Source of the DNA: Sphagnum compactum
Lineage: Eukaryota > Bryophyta > Sphagnopsida > Sphagnales
DNA length: 64,000 nucleotides
Direction: 5' to 3'
NCBI GenBank assembly: GCA_965153455.1
Contig: OZ234499.1
Coordinates: 5,501,577-5,565,576 of the forward strand
The translations under genes were made by a program, and so were the position numbers. The notes beneath the pieces are model-generated. The model was not told the DNA's origin and ran no database searches. It saw only the letters and a list, made by a program, of their open reading frames with translations. Below are positions 1 through 11,882 of the stretch, piece after piece (position 1 is the stretch's first letter; each line of letters starts with the position of its first letter).

Positions 1-2091
1 CATGCATCTTGCCCTCTCCATCAACGTCCAATTTTTTCTTTCTGCAATTCGATTGGAGTGAGGTGTTCTCACTTGACTTAGTTGCAGAGATTTTGGTCCA
101 AGAATTCCTAAAATTCCTTAGATAGGAATTCACCACTTCGATCACTTCGGAATGATTTGAACTTTTTACCTATGATTATTTCAACTGTAGATTTGAACTT
201 CATGGAAGTCAAAAAAAACTTCATTCTTTTGTTGTAAAAAAAATACCCAAGTGTAGCGACTAAAATCATCAATGAATGTGACAAAGTATTTCTTTCCACC
301 AAATGATGGAACTTGAAGTGGTCCATAGACATCTGAATGAATGAGGTCAAATGTTGCATTTGAGCAGGAATTAATTAATCTCGGTGCTCTCTCTCTATGT
401 TGTTTTCCAAGCTGACAACCTTCATAGACTGTTTGCAAAAGGAAGAATAGGGAGTTCTGTGGCCAAACTATTTGTACTAAGGTAGTGGACTACTCTATGT
501 TTAGGTGAGCTAGTTGTTTATGCCAGAGATCAACCATATCTGACACTTCTCCCATCAAAGCAATATGTTCAAGGTTTTTAGCACAATATGTTTCACTTGC
601 TACAGTTGTAGTTTCAAGTTTGTACAGACCATTTCTCTCTCTTACTCCTCTAACAACTACAACTCCTTGCTTATTAAACAGAAAACACTCACTGACATAA
701 AATATGGCTATCAAACCTTTGTCAATTAGACTTCCTACAGAAAGAAATTTTTTGTGTAGGCCAGATATATAAAGTACATCCTCAATTTTTTTTATTTCTC
801 CAGTCGGAAAATGGAAAATTAGATCACCCTTTCCTTGAACAAGATGGGAGTTGCCACATGTGGACTTGATGTTTTGAGACTCTACAGAAGCCTTGACATG
901 ATTTAAAGCTTTTACACTTCTAGTCACATGTTTATTAACAATGTACTAAGGTTCACCTTTAGCTTCAACAGCAAGAGCTATAAGTGTTTCTTCAAACAAA
1001 TCAATTGCATAAGCTGGATGTGCTATTAGTTTTTTATTGTCATGATGCGATGTGTCATCTCCATTTGACATTGCAAATGTTTGGTTGGAGTCGATCCTAC
1101 TTGCTTGGACTAGTGGCAACTTGATTGGGCATCGTCACTAGTAGTGACCTTCTTGTCCACAACGATTGCATGCTCCTACTTTGGGCCCACATGCGAAGTT
1201 GGTCCTTTGATAATATTTGCCACCTCTTCGATTTTGTAGCACATGTTTGAACTTCACAATCAAGGCTTCTTCATCGCCTATTCGTCGACTCTTATTTTGA
1301 AACCAGTTTTCTTCCAATTGGAGTCTCCCTATTAGTTCTTCAAGTGTAAACAATTCTTTCTCACTAGAGATCACATGTACAAACGTATCATAGCTTTCAG
1401 GGAGAACATTGATGATTTGTTCCACCATGATATTCTCATTTAGTTCATCTTCAAATTCAGCCATTTGATTTATCAATTTTCTCATTTCCTATAAAAAGGT
1501 TCCCACATATGCTCTTTCTTCCATCTAAAGATGGGAGAACTTGTTACGAATCATAAATCTCTTTGCATTATTCTTTGCACCATATAAGGATTATAATGTG
1601 TCCCAACATTCCTTTGGACCATTGATATTCATGATGTAAAGTACCACTTGGTCCTTAGCTGAAAGTTTAAGAATAGAAAGAGCCTTCCTATTCTGCTTTT
1701 TGAGAGCTTCTTCATCTGAAATTAGAGATGTTGCAACCTTTTATTTGGAACCAAGGATTCCTTCAAGAGGCTTTATTAGATCCCATAGATCCTCATGCTC
1801 TAAAATTATCTACACTTTAAATTTCCAAAGAGTAATTAGCTAACCCTTCCAACTTATTTACCTCAAAGATTGAATTTTCAAGACTTGACATGGTGAGCTT
1901 ACTTGTTGAAAAAACAAAATTGAAAATAGGTTCGATACATAACTCACACTATTAGTGTCTATTTTTTGTCCCTTTTGTTATGGTGGAACAAGGCTCACAC
2001 TTATACCCACACCTATTAGTTTTCATGAAGCAAAGTTCACGTGTTCAATGAGAATCCTATTAGGTGTTATCCCCAAGCTGCTTTGATACCA
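1..2091 (-). mobile_element. Ty1/copia retrotransposon, 5' internal part, degenerate
   Basis: Reading leftward from the LTR the domain order is gag, protease, GAG-pre-integrase, integrase, which is the copia order. Gag (about 1891 down to 1138) has a UBN2-like segment and ends in a CCHC-type start (CNRCGQEGHY near 1140-1170). A protease/pre-integrase piece (about 930-490) ends in DLWHKQLAHLN. Integrase pieces lie at 438-181 (CxxC half of the zinc finger, DVYGPL, FIDDFSR) and about 359-108 in another frame, ending in a SDRSGEF motif. The reading frame is broken: gag has a one-base loss and a stop near 1816-1822, and several frame changes follow. Reverse transcriptase, RNase H and the second LTR would lie left of the window. 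It is an inactive copy; superfamily assignment is firm from domain order and primer-binding site. Confidence 0.93.
2080..2091 (-). other. Primer-binding site (initiator Met tRNA type)
   Basis: Minus-strand TGGTATCAAAGC directly follows the LTR end. It matches the usual plant copia primer site TGGTATCAGAGC (complement of initiator methionine tRNA) except for one G-to-A change. It fixes the element's orientation. Confidence 0.9.
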
Positions 2092-2321
2092 TGAAGAAAC
2101 TCACTAATTATTGATCAAATTGTTAATCTCCTTACTGTCTAGAACAAGAAAAGAAAGGAACCTAAATACCAAACTAGAAGCAGGGACCATTGAATGCATG
2201 CACTTAACGCATGTAACTAATTCAATAAATAGTAAGAACCTAACTAACTATTATCAATCGTAACTAACTAAATACTACATTAATGACAAATTGTTTATAG
2301 TCAGGAGGTTCTAGAACAACA
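2092..2321 (-). repeat. 5' LTR of the copia element
   Basis: On the minus strand this 230-bp block begins TGTTGTTCTAGAACC and ends TTTCTTCA, giving the TG...CA ends of an LTR. It abuts the primer-binding site with no spacer. The partner LTR is outside the window, so identity between LTRs and a target duplication cannot be tested. The outer boundary at 2321 rests only on the TG end. Confidence 0.75.
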
Positions 2322-4654
2322 TCAATAGTGGAAAAGTGGGACCAAAAGATCAATCAGGGTGTAAAGAATGATATAATAATTTCCAACAAGAACTTGCAAT
2401 TCAACTATGTTGGTTTAAGATTGGTCCACCATATGAAAGGACTAGGTTTTGCAAATTGTTTCATCACTTGTGCATCTTCACCATTAATCAAATTCTCATT
2501 TGCTGACTTTGTAAAATGTTTTAGACTCTATCAAACGTTGGATTGATGGATGGAAATCTGAAGAACTAAGAAAGTGGATTTATGTTGGTCAGGAAGTTGG
2601 GTTAATTTCCATCAAGAAGTGGCATGTTGAATGAACTTAGGGCTTAAAATTTCTCCTAAGGAAGTGGGATAATGGTTTAACCCAATGAACTTGGCTTGAG
2701 GAAATGCAATATTGGATGAACCTAAAAAAGTTGAATAATGGTTGAACCTAAAAAAGTTGGATGGCAACTAAAACCCAAAGAACACTAACATGGGTAAAAT
2801 TTCCCTTGCAAAGCCTGAAGGCGATGCTAGTGAACTAAAGGAAAATTGCCCCCAACTTTCCCAAGGAAATGAAAAAGAGGAGGAACTTGAAAAAGCTGGA
2901 TAATGAGTGAACTAATTGAAGGTGGACAATTGGAAAACTTGGGGAAGTGTGAAAATGAATGAACTCGAGGAAGAGTAAAGTTCATTCAACTCCTTAAGGA
3001 AGTTGGAAAACGTTTGGGCCTAGGGAAATGGGATAATGGATGAACTCAAGGAAGTGAAACAATGGGTGAACTGAAGGAAGTTGGTCTAGTGCCTTGTTTA
3101 GGAACTTAAAAAATGGATGAACTAGGAAGTTGGCCTGTTCCTTTGGGATGAAGGAAGTTAAAATATGGTTGAACCTTTGGAAGTTGAACCCATGAAGTGG
3201 GAAAAATGGGATAATGGATGGACCTTGGAAAGTTGGTCAACTTCTCCACAGATGTAGGACAACATTTGGATGAATATGAATGAAGTTGAAATATGGGTGA
3301 ACTAGATGAGGATTAAAAAATTGGCACAACTCCCCCATGGAAATGGAACAATGGTTAAACTAAGGGAAGCTGCATTTAGGAAAAAGGTGGAGAATGGGTG
3401 GGACAAGAGAAGACTAAAATTAACCAATTCCAGTGTAAAAATGGGACAATGGTTGAACTAAGGTAAGGAAGGTTGGACTACGCATGAAAATGAATTTATT
3501 GAGGAAAGATAAACCTAAACTTCCCTAGGTTCATCTATTTTCTAAACTCAAATTTCTCCATTTATCCATTGTCATTTTTTAAAAATGTTTCCAACTAATT
3601 TTGTTTGTGCAACTTTCCAAAAGTTCCAAAGCATTTTACACAAGTTTCAAAAAAAATTGTCAAGGAAGATGAATAAGATAAAGTTGTTGAACTTATGTCT
3701 TTGCTTTCAAAGGATTATTCTTCAAGCCATGTACCACATGTCCTTTGATAAAAAGCTTAAAATTGCTCATGAGACTAGATTCCATTTAATGACTTTGAAA
3801 GACATTACAATTATCTATGAAGTCCAGTTCAAGGTAGATAGGCTACGAAGATTTAGAAACTCAAAGAAGGTCGAATCCTCACACAATGTTCCTATGAAGC
3901 TCAAAGAGGAGTTGTGACCCTCCCACCAAGTGCTTTGAATGTCACAAAAATTGTTGAATTCGATAAAGGAATGTGGGAGATATGGGGTGTTTGGTGTAAG
4001 AGGGTTCAATTTTCAACGATGAGTGAATTAAAACAAATTAGAATTTTGAATTTAAAAGCTTTGATTGCTACATCTTTGCCTCTCAAATCCAAAAAAAGGT
4101 TTTATAGCTCTAATTGGTGCACCCATTAGGTTTTTAATCACTCAAAACAGACTAAAAAGGGGGGGAAATATGAGGCTGGAACTAGAGAGAGGTCTAGAGC
4201 TATTTTTTTCAAAATTTTGGAAGCAAACTATCACTCATCCTGTGTTTTTGGGCAGTGGGCTAAGATGCCTGAGTCGGCATGGATTTTTTACACACAGGTC
4301 CAATGAGAACAGAAACTCATATGTGTGCCATTTAAATCAGGCTCAAACTAGTTTGGCACTGAGTTGGACTTGTGCGGGCATTTTGAGCTTCTTGTTCTTG
4401 TACAAGAGCTTGAGGTAGTTTCAAAGAGAGGTTGCAGGACGAGCTTGATGGAGAGATGGCAACTTTGCAAGGAGCTCTCTTTGTAAATTTTCAGCAAGGA
4501 GCATTGGGTGTGGGTTTTTTTTTCCTGGCAAGTGTAGAGAGGTGATTTTTCAATGTTTTTCTGACAATTTTAAAGGTGTGAGCACTTTGTGTGTATTTTT
4601 TGGCCACAAACATAGATATACAATTATTGTGTTTTTGACAAGCACAATGAGGCA

Positions 4655-4658
<4 letters not shown>
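2322..4658. other. Gene-free flank of the copia element
   Basis: Apart from the minisatellite, this stretch holds only short ORFs without recognisable motifs. One at 3585-3917 (+) is basic and low-complexity. 4140-4490 is somewhat less AT-rich and may be another old repeat. No gene is supported. Confidence 0.5.
2560..3480. repeat. Degenerate minisatellite rich in GAAGTTGG/TGAAC blocks
   Basis: Variants of the phrase GGATAATGGATGAACT followed by AAGGAAGTTGG recur many times with spacings of roughly 25-60 bases. Copies differ by many substitutions and indels. No ORF of note runs through it. It is most simply an old tandem array; the true period needs a dot plot. Confidence 0.6.

Positions 4659-4685
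<27 letters not shown>
4659..4685. repeat. (TG)n microsatellite
   Basis: About 13 uninterrupted TG units. Confidence 0.95.
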
Positions 4686-4791
4686 TGCATTGCATTGAAC
4701 TTGTTGCATTGTTCACTAGGGAGGATATTAAATGAGCCCTTATTGTAAAAAGTACAAAAGTACTGTTTGCTCTTTTTTTCCTCAAAACCCT

Positions 4792-4829
4792 AATAATTCT
4801 CAAAAGGGTTTAGGGTTTTGAGAATTATT
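4792..4829. repeat. 14-bp inverted repeat around a telomere-like loop
   Basis: Arms AATAATTCTCAAAA and TTTTGAGAATTATT pair perfectly around the 10-nt loop GGGTTTAGGG, which carries the plant telomere motif. No T-run follows that would suggest an RNA terminator. Confidence 0.85.
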
Positions 4830-4859
4830 TAATGTTGAATATTGGTCACATGCACAATA

Positions 4860-6990
4860 TACATTTCATATATTTTCTCAATAAGCATCCAAGAGTATAT
4901 GATTTCACAAACATATGAACGTTTCTTTTTTAATGGGGGTTGCAAATTAAATAATATGGATATAATAAACTCATATAATATTTGAATTTAAATGCATCAA
5001 ATTTGGATTAAAAACAGAGTTTTAAATTTGTGCAACCACATATTTAAAACCATCTTTTGGTACATACCCACCCATTGTTTGTACCAAAAAGTATTTGATG
5101 ACCTTTTCTTTTCTTCTTTCTTATTAAGGGAACAAAATGCATTTTTTTCTTTTCCCTCAAGCAACACAGGACCGGGCCGACTTAATCATGGTTTACTCAA
5201 ACTCAGTTCACATAGTTCACCCAATCCATCCTAGTCCAATATATATATATGAGGATATGAGGTTAACATCAAAGATTTGAAGAGAGACTATACAAAGCCT
5301 AGGAAATAAGTGCTTAGTAAATGAGACTTGAACTCAAAAATTTCTTAGGTCTCAACTAATGTCTTTAGCACTAGGCAAACAAACTCTCATTTGAAAAATT
5401 TAAGAGAATTCTTTTACTTATAATCTATATACATGCCAATGGCTTTAGCTTTAAAGCAATTGGGCTAAAGTAAGTTCAAGGAAAAGCAATTGTCGTTATT
5501 GTTACATATGAAAAGTAATGCGTGGTTAAGAAATTGGTCTCCCTTAAATGAGGTCTTGGGTTCATATTTTCCCTAAGACCTCATATATATATATAAATAT
5601 ATATATATAGTCTACTAGGGTGCTTGAAAATCAAATAACTAAATTTGATCTTGGTTGTTGATCGACAATTGATTGGATCTCAAACAATGTATTTGTAGGC
5701 ATTTTTTATTGTGGCTAAAGTGGTGAACATTAATTGGAAGATGTGGAAAAAATGATCATCCTTAAGAGTATTTAGCCAAATTTTATTATTAAAAAAGCAA
5801 TTCAAGTATACAAATTTAATCGTCTTTTTATATTTTAGGCAACACAATTAAAACCACATATATGAATTTGGCAAAAAAAAATTCATCTAATGACTGAGAA
5901 TTTTCAATATTATTTAATATTATTTGTTTATTTCAATTGGCAATATATTTCCAATAAAAAAGGCCAAACTAAACCATAAAATGGGCTACAAAACTAATTT
6001 GGGATATTGGAACTTTCCAAAACTAAAACTACATGCAACATCATTGAAAGAAATAACATGTAAAATTTCAATCACTTTGAATTCTTTTATTTAATTTTGT
6101 AAAGGTTGCTTAAAGCACTCTATTTGATAAAAAATATACAATTTTTATTAATTTACAATTATTACTATTTAGAATGAGTAAAAAAATATTTAGCCCATCT
6201 ACATCTTATGGAAAAACATTTTATAATCTAAAAAATCACAACCATTAACATTACCATAACATAACATTCAAATATATAAATATTATTATCTAAGCAAAAC
6301 TTTGTGATTCTAAAACAAATTGAAAGCTTTGATGGACAAGATTTCCTAATCCTTTTGTTGTAATTGTTGTTTTATGACAAGGTGTAACAATTTTTTAATA
6401 TATTTCAATAGAGAAATAAATCATCAATATTTGCACAAATTAAATTAAACACAAACCACCTTTAATTACACATTTTCATCAATAAACATTTTTCAAATAT
6501 GTACTAAGCCACACACCAAATTTCCTTGGCTTTGAAAATTGCCACCTTCAAATAGTTGTTCTGTACACTATACCATGCATTTACCCAGTAAGCATGTTAG
6601 CACGTATATTTCCATGTATTTAACTAGTCAAATAAAAATATGCATGTTTTGCAATATTTTTCATGTACAAGCACATATTGAGATTTTGGAATTTATAACT
6701 TAACAATGGTTCTCAGAAAAATGTGAGAATCACTCAACACTATTGAATACCTTCAACTCCAAAATTTGTTCACCAAAATTTGGCCAGATTGTACCAGCAA
6801 CCACCAGATTGATTTCTGTTTGAGTCCCATTTGAATCTAGTTCCTTTTGAGCTGTTTCTCTAAAATTCAACTTTGGCTATAAACAATTTTGGAGCCTGTG
6901 CTTTTTCCTTTTGATTTTGGACACCCATTTATTGCCAGCTAGAGATACTGCAAAAATGTTGTCCAATGACCTCCTTGCATGAGCTCCCTA
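4860..6990. other. AT-rich gene-free stretch with tRNA-like remnants
   Basis: No coding evidence. Two places resemble tRNA-derived SINE heads: about 5290-5400 (minus; B-box-like GAGTTCAAGTCTC) and about 5495-5580 (plus; GTGGTTAAGAAATTGG, then GGGTTCATATT). An (AT)n tract lies at 5583-5609. The remainder is unstructured AT-rich DNA. Confidence 0.5.
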
Positions 6991-7042
6991 AAATCTGAGT
7001 CAAAGCAATTAGGAGCATCATGGATAGAAAAGTCTTAACCTA

Positions 7043-8908
7043 TTAAAGAGCATCCCGGGCAGCTATGCGGCACGTGATTGCATCTGCTAAGGATGATATC
7101 TCCAGCTCTGCAGGTGTGATCTTATAATGCTGCACAGAAGCCATTGACACACTTTAGAGCAAAACCCCCCCACCAATGACATGAACACAAATGGAACAGA
7201 AAACATCAAGCACAATTCGATGACAGTATTTGCAAAATTGTAAATTGCTTGTTTGGTTTCAACCGTTTTGAAAAAACTGGAATTAAAAAATCATGACAGT
7301 TTTGAAAGAATCATATACCTTTAGGATGAGAGGATGGTCTGCTCGTTCTAGCAGCTCCTGCAAGCTAATTTCACTGCCTTGCACAAGGGCTCTGGTTGCC
7401 TCTAGCTGCACAGCACCACACATCAAGACCAGTTTTTTCTGGGCAGTCCAGACTTCATCTGGAAAAACTACCTGATGTGTGTCAATTCAAGTCTTGCCAG
7501 ATCATGAAGAAACCCAACCGTAAACCTAAACCTCCATTCAATTTCATTTCAGCTAGTTAAGGTCTTCCAGATGGTAGGATGGCAAAGCATTCTGATCATG
7601 ATGTTTCATAGCAAGCTACAAGTGAGGACATATTTATGGAATCGCAGAGAAAATTGCCATGACAACAATCTGAAGGTATACACAAATAGCAGTGACAAGA
7701 TGCCATGACTACCCATTGACATCATAAACTCCCAACAGACAGTGGGAGTAGAAAAATATACAATGACCTGCTTCAAATCAGGGCAAACCATTATATATTA
7801 TACAAAATCTGTGTGCAGAATTTTCTGTGTATAAGTAGCTTCTACAGGTGATGACATCTGTGATGCTTGTTCTGGAATTCACTGCCACCTGCCTTCGCAA
7901 GATGAAGAAAGAGCATGGATTCAGCTGCTAGTCAGGGATGGATTTACCTCATCAGGTGTGCCATCGAAATGCGCTACTAATACATATGTACTAGACTCAT
8001 TGATTCCAGATCGTCGCAAAGCTTCTGTGATCTGCAATTGCTGACTGATCAAGGCCCCCCCACGTACTTCTTTTATCTTCCACAATTTGCAGGTACAAAA
8101 CCCTAAACCCTTCAATGCAAACTGATATCCATCATACATGCACACATCTTTCTTTCTTTCGTTCTTTTCTACTGGAAGCTTAGCTTTTTTGTGTGTGATC
8201 CCTAAAGGGGGATACATGTTTTGTTGGAGCCAGGAGAGAATTCTAAAAAAAAGGATACATGCTTGGAGCCAGAGTAGTTGTAGATGAGCTCTGAATGCAA
8301 TGTTCGTGTTACAAGGCTTCCCCGGGTCTGTGATAGGACTGCCTTATGAGCTGCTGCCAGCACTGGAAATGTGTCTGGAACCTAGCCCCCATCAGAGGAG
8401 GAGGAGGAGGAGCAGAAGCAGCAGAAAAATAGCAACAAAAGTTACCCTCTAAGACAAAATGAGCTCAACAAACAAACAAACCTTGGGAAGAAACTGATAT
8501 GCAAACTGCAAAGAAAAATGGGAAGCAAGCAAAGGACAAGAAAATCAAAACTGTTCCAGAAAGAAGCACTTGCATAGTAGCACTTGAAGTACAACAATAA
8601 AGGACAGTTAGGTTACTCACAAGAGATGCATTGAAAAATGCGAGCTCTGGTACCAAGGTCCCTGCTTGCATGGCCTGTACCAATGCCCTGCAACCCTTGC
8701 CGTCATCCCACCAACCCCATGAACAAAAGAAAAAACCGAAAGGACTCGTGTCGGAGCATTTGCACAGACCTACAGAATAGAAAAGCTCATGTCTTCTTCA
8801 ACTGTAAAGATCGCAGCAGTCATTGACACACCTGCTATTCTTCACGTCCACGAAGAGCAGAAGATGTAGCCTCCGGCCCGGATGTGTGTCGAGCTCAAAC
8901 TCCGCCAT
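7043..8908 (-). CDS. CGI121: CGI121/TPRKB-like KEOPS (EKC) complex subunit
   Basis: Cgi121/TPRKB binds the kinase subunit Bud32/PRPK in the KEOPS complex, which makes the t6A37 modification of ANN-decoding tRNAs. Six exons are joined on the minus strand: 8908-8832, 8687-8621, 8381-8259, 8031-7948, 7471-7319, 7129-7043. All borders are GT-AG, phases agree, and the product is 196 aa (human TPRKB is about 175). Family signatures in order are LHLLLFVDVKNSR near residues 14-26, NASLVPDTFPVLAAAHKAV at about 45-63, TRTLHSELIYNYS, ITEALRRSGI, and the C-terminal SSLADAITCRIAARDAL. These follow the TPRKB pattern (LLLFKDVKN, AANKAV, TRTLSTEIIFNLS, ISEALKKFGI, LLDAIICRM). The start is the first ATG after the telo-box promoter. 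Intron 2 holds a (GAG)n run. Cytosolic or nuclear action is known for the family; function here is inferred. Confidence 0.93.
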
Positions 8909-9047
8909 TTCGTGTTTTGCCGTCTCGGCCTTTGCTTGCTTGCTTCTTCTCTAAACCCTAAACCCTAACTCTCTCTCTCTCGTTCTCGTTGTCGTGAGAT
9001 CTGTCTCTTCTGTGTGTCTTACTAAGATTGGTTCTGGTAGTGGAGAA
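8909..9047. promoter_or_regulatory. Bidirectional promoter with two telo boxes and CT tract
   Basis: Only 139 bp separate the CGI121 start (8908, minus) from the PDF-PPR start (9048, plus). The interval contains AAACCCTAAACCCTAA (8953-8968), two overlapping telo boxes, followed by a (CT)n tract to about 8980. Telo boxes are known plant promoter elements, common in genes for translation and organelle biogenesis. No clear TATA box is present. Shared use by both genes is inferred from geometry. Confidence 0.7.
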
Positions 9048-11882
9048 ATGGGATTGTTCGCGGGGGAAACGCCAGTGCTGCGCAGTACCGGAAGGAGTCC
9101 ATCCCTACCCGACAATTGCCCGAAATGGGGAAGGTGGCGGCGGGTGGGACGGGTTCCTGTGCGCTTTTCACCACCACCACCACCAAAGGCTCGTGGAGTT
9201 GTGGCAGCTGCAGGCCGGAGAATTGTGGTGGAGAAGCTATGGCGGGAGCTTTTCTCAGATCCTTCGCAGTGGTGGGACAACAGATTGGAGAAGGTAAAAT
9301 GTGTCCTGTTTCTTTCTGTAAAGCTTTCTGTTTTTGTCTGCATTAAAGCCTAGCAGGAAATTCTTCTTCAAACCCACACTCAGGAACTATTCTGATCAGC
9401 TGGATTTATTGGGGGTTTCTTCTAATGATGATCTTCTTATTAGGAGAATGCAAGGTACCCTGATTTCACACATAAGAAGAGAGGGGAGGTGCTGTGGCTG
9501 GATGGTCATTCAAAGCCCCCATGGGTGGAAGCAGAGCTTGCTGCCATGCTGCCTGGGACTATGCAGCCAAACCTTTTTTCATGGAATAGAAGACTTGGAA
9601 GACATGTGAAGGCTGGTGAATACGAGAAGGTGATGGAGGGTTTTCGAGAACTTCAATCACAAGACATGCTTCCTGACAGGTTCACATTTGTTCAAGTGCT
9701 CCTTGCATGCACTGCGTTACAGAGACTCGAACATGGCAGACAGATCCATCAACAGATCATACATGGTGGCTGTGAGTCGGATGTGTATGTGAGTAATTGC
9801 CTTGTTGACATGTATTGCAAATGCGGGAGCATCGAGGAAGCTCAGATCGTGTTTGATAGGATGGCCACACGCAACATGGTTTCTTGGGGTAGCATGATTT
9901 TTGGGCTTGTCAAATGTGGGCAAGCACAGAAGGGATTGGATCTGTTTCGACAAATGCAACAGGAAGGAGTGGAGCCGAATCCTGTCACTTTTGTTGGGGT
10001 TCTGAATGCATGTGCCATGTTGGGAGCGCTCGAAGAGGGCAAGCATGTTCATGAACAGATTGTTCGATGCGGTTTTGAGTCGAATGTGTTTGTGGGTTCT
10101 ACCCTGACGTGCATGTATGCCAAATGTGGCAGCATAGAGGATGCTAGGAGAGTGTTCAACAAGATGCCCACACACAATGTTGTTGCTTGGAATGCCATGA
10201 TTTCAGGACATTTGAGATGTGGTGAAGGACACAAGGCGTTGGAACTCTTTCAGCAAATGCAATATGAAGGCATGATGCCTGACAGATTCACTTTTGTTCA
10301 AGTTCTCAATGCATGTGCCTCTTTGCAAGCACTTGAAGAAGGCAGGCGCATCCATACACAGATCATACAAAGTGGCTGTGAGTTGGATGTCTATGTGGCC
10401 AATGGCCTTGTTGACATGTATGCCAAATGCAAGAGCATTCAGGATGCTCAGAAAGTGTTTGACAGGATGCCTATACGTGATGTGTTTGCTTGGAATGCTA
10501 TGATTTTGGGACATGTGAAATGTGGGCAAGGGCAGAAGGCATTAGCATTGTCTCACCGGATGAAACAGGAACAGGTGGAGCCAGATGCAGTCACTTTTGT
10601 TGGTGTTTTGAATGCATGTGCCAGCTTAATGGCACTTGAAGAGGGCAGCCATGTTCATCAAGAAATTATTCAAGGTGGCTTTGACTCTAATGAGTTTGTG
10701 GTTAGTAGCCTTGTGGACATGTATGCTAAATGTGGGAACTTAGAGAATGCCTGGAAAGTGCTCAACAAGATGGCCACCACCACACACAGTGCGGTTGTAT
10801 GGAATGCCATGATTTCGGGACATGTGAAATGTGGGCTAGGGCAGAAGGCATTAGAAGTGTTTCAACAAATGCAACGGGAAGGGGTGGAGCCAGATGCTGT
10901 CACTTTTGTGGGGGTTCTAAATGCATGTGCCAGTGTAGGGGCACTTGATGAAGGAAGGCAGATTGAGGAACAGATCATGCAACTTGGTTTTGAGTATGAG
11001 GATTTTGTGGGCAGTAGCCTCATTGACATGTATGCCAAATGTGGGAGTATAGAGAATGCCTGGAGAGTGTTCAACAGGATGCCAATGCATAATGTAGTTG
11101 CTTGGAATGCCTTGATTTTGGGACATGTGAAATGTGGACAAGGGCACAAGGCATTGGAACTATTTCAACAAATGCAACATGAATGTGTGGAGCCAGACAA
11201 AGTCACTTTCATGGGGGTTGTGAATGCGTGTGCGAGTGTAGCGGCACTTGAAGAAGGCAGGCATGTTGAACAACAAATCGTTCAATGCGGTTGTGACTCT
11301 GATGACTTTGTGGGTAGTAGCCTCATTGACATGTATGCCAAATGCGGAAGCATAGAAGATGCATGCCGAGTGTTCAACAAGATGCCTACTTGTGACCTTG
11401 TCTCTTGGAATGCCATGCTTCGAGGCTATGCCATGCATGGGCATGCTAACAAAGCCCTTGAACATTTTGAAGAGATGTGTAAAGAAGGTGTGCACATTGA
11501 CAATGTCACTTTCCTTTCTCTTCTATCAGCATGTAACCATGCTGGCCTTGTGAATGAAGGCCTCCACTATTTTGAATCTCTAAGTGTGGTTTGCGGTGTT
11601 TCTGCAACAGTGGAGCATTATGCCTCCATGGTTGATCTTCTCGGCCGTGCTGGCTGTCTGGATATGGCACAAGATCTGGTCAAGGACATGCCTTGTGAAC
11701 CCAACCCTATCGTGTGGAAGGCATTGCTTGGTGCTTGCAGAATTCATGGTAATGTGGAGATGGGAGAGCATATTGCTAAGCAAGCTCTCAAAGTAGACCC
11801 TGGAAATGCTGCAGGCTATGTGCTGCCATCAAACATAGATGCTGCTGCTGGCGAGTGGGATAGTAGTGTGAATGTTCATTGA
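9048..11882 (+). CDS. PDF motif-PPR (PLS class) fusion protein, E domain truncated
   Basis: Exon 1 (9048-9293, 82 aa) ends in LWRELFSDPSQWWDNRLEK. A 150-bp GT-AG intron (9294-9443) is followed in phase 0 by exon 2 (9444-11882, 812 aa), beginning ENARYPDFTHKKRGEVLWLD and continuing to PPWVEAELAAM. Together these make one complete PDF motif, the roughly 50-residue module of plant organellar single-stranded DNA-binding (OSB) proteins. Straight after come seven P-L-S triplets (21 PPR motifs), an E1 motif (from PIVWKALLGACRIHG) and a broken E2 that stops at VNVH with tandem stops TGA TAG. No DYW deaminase follows. PPR proteins of this class bind organelle RNA, typically for C/U editing. The N terminus (RRVGRVPVR, PPPPPKARG) may be a transit peptide. 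Without splicing, the PPR ORF would begin at ATG 9546 or 9567. The PPR part is certain; the fusion rests on splice sites, phase and motif continuity. Confidence 0.85.

Noticed and set aside
8994-9047. Upstream extension of the PDF-PPR protein to 8994
   Set aside because: The codon there is GTG; the first ATG in frame is 9048.
9334-9609. 91-codon ORF overlapping the PPR start in another frame
   Set aside because: It spans the predicted intron and runs out of frame with the PDF and PPR motifs; it is a shadow.
10049-11495. Several minus-strand ORFs opposite the PPR array
   Set aside because: They repeat with the same period as the PPR motifs and have no family signature, so they are antisense shadows of the repeats.
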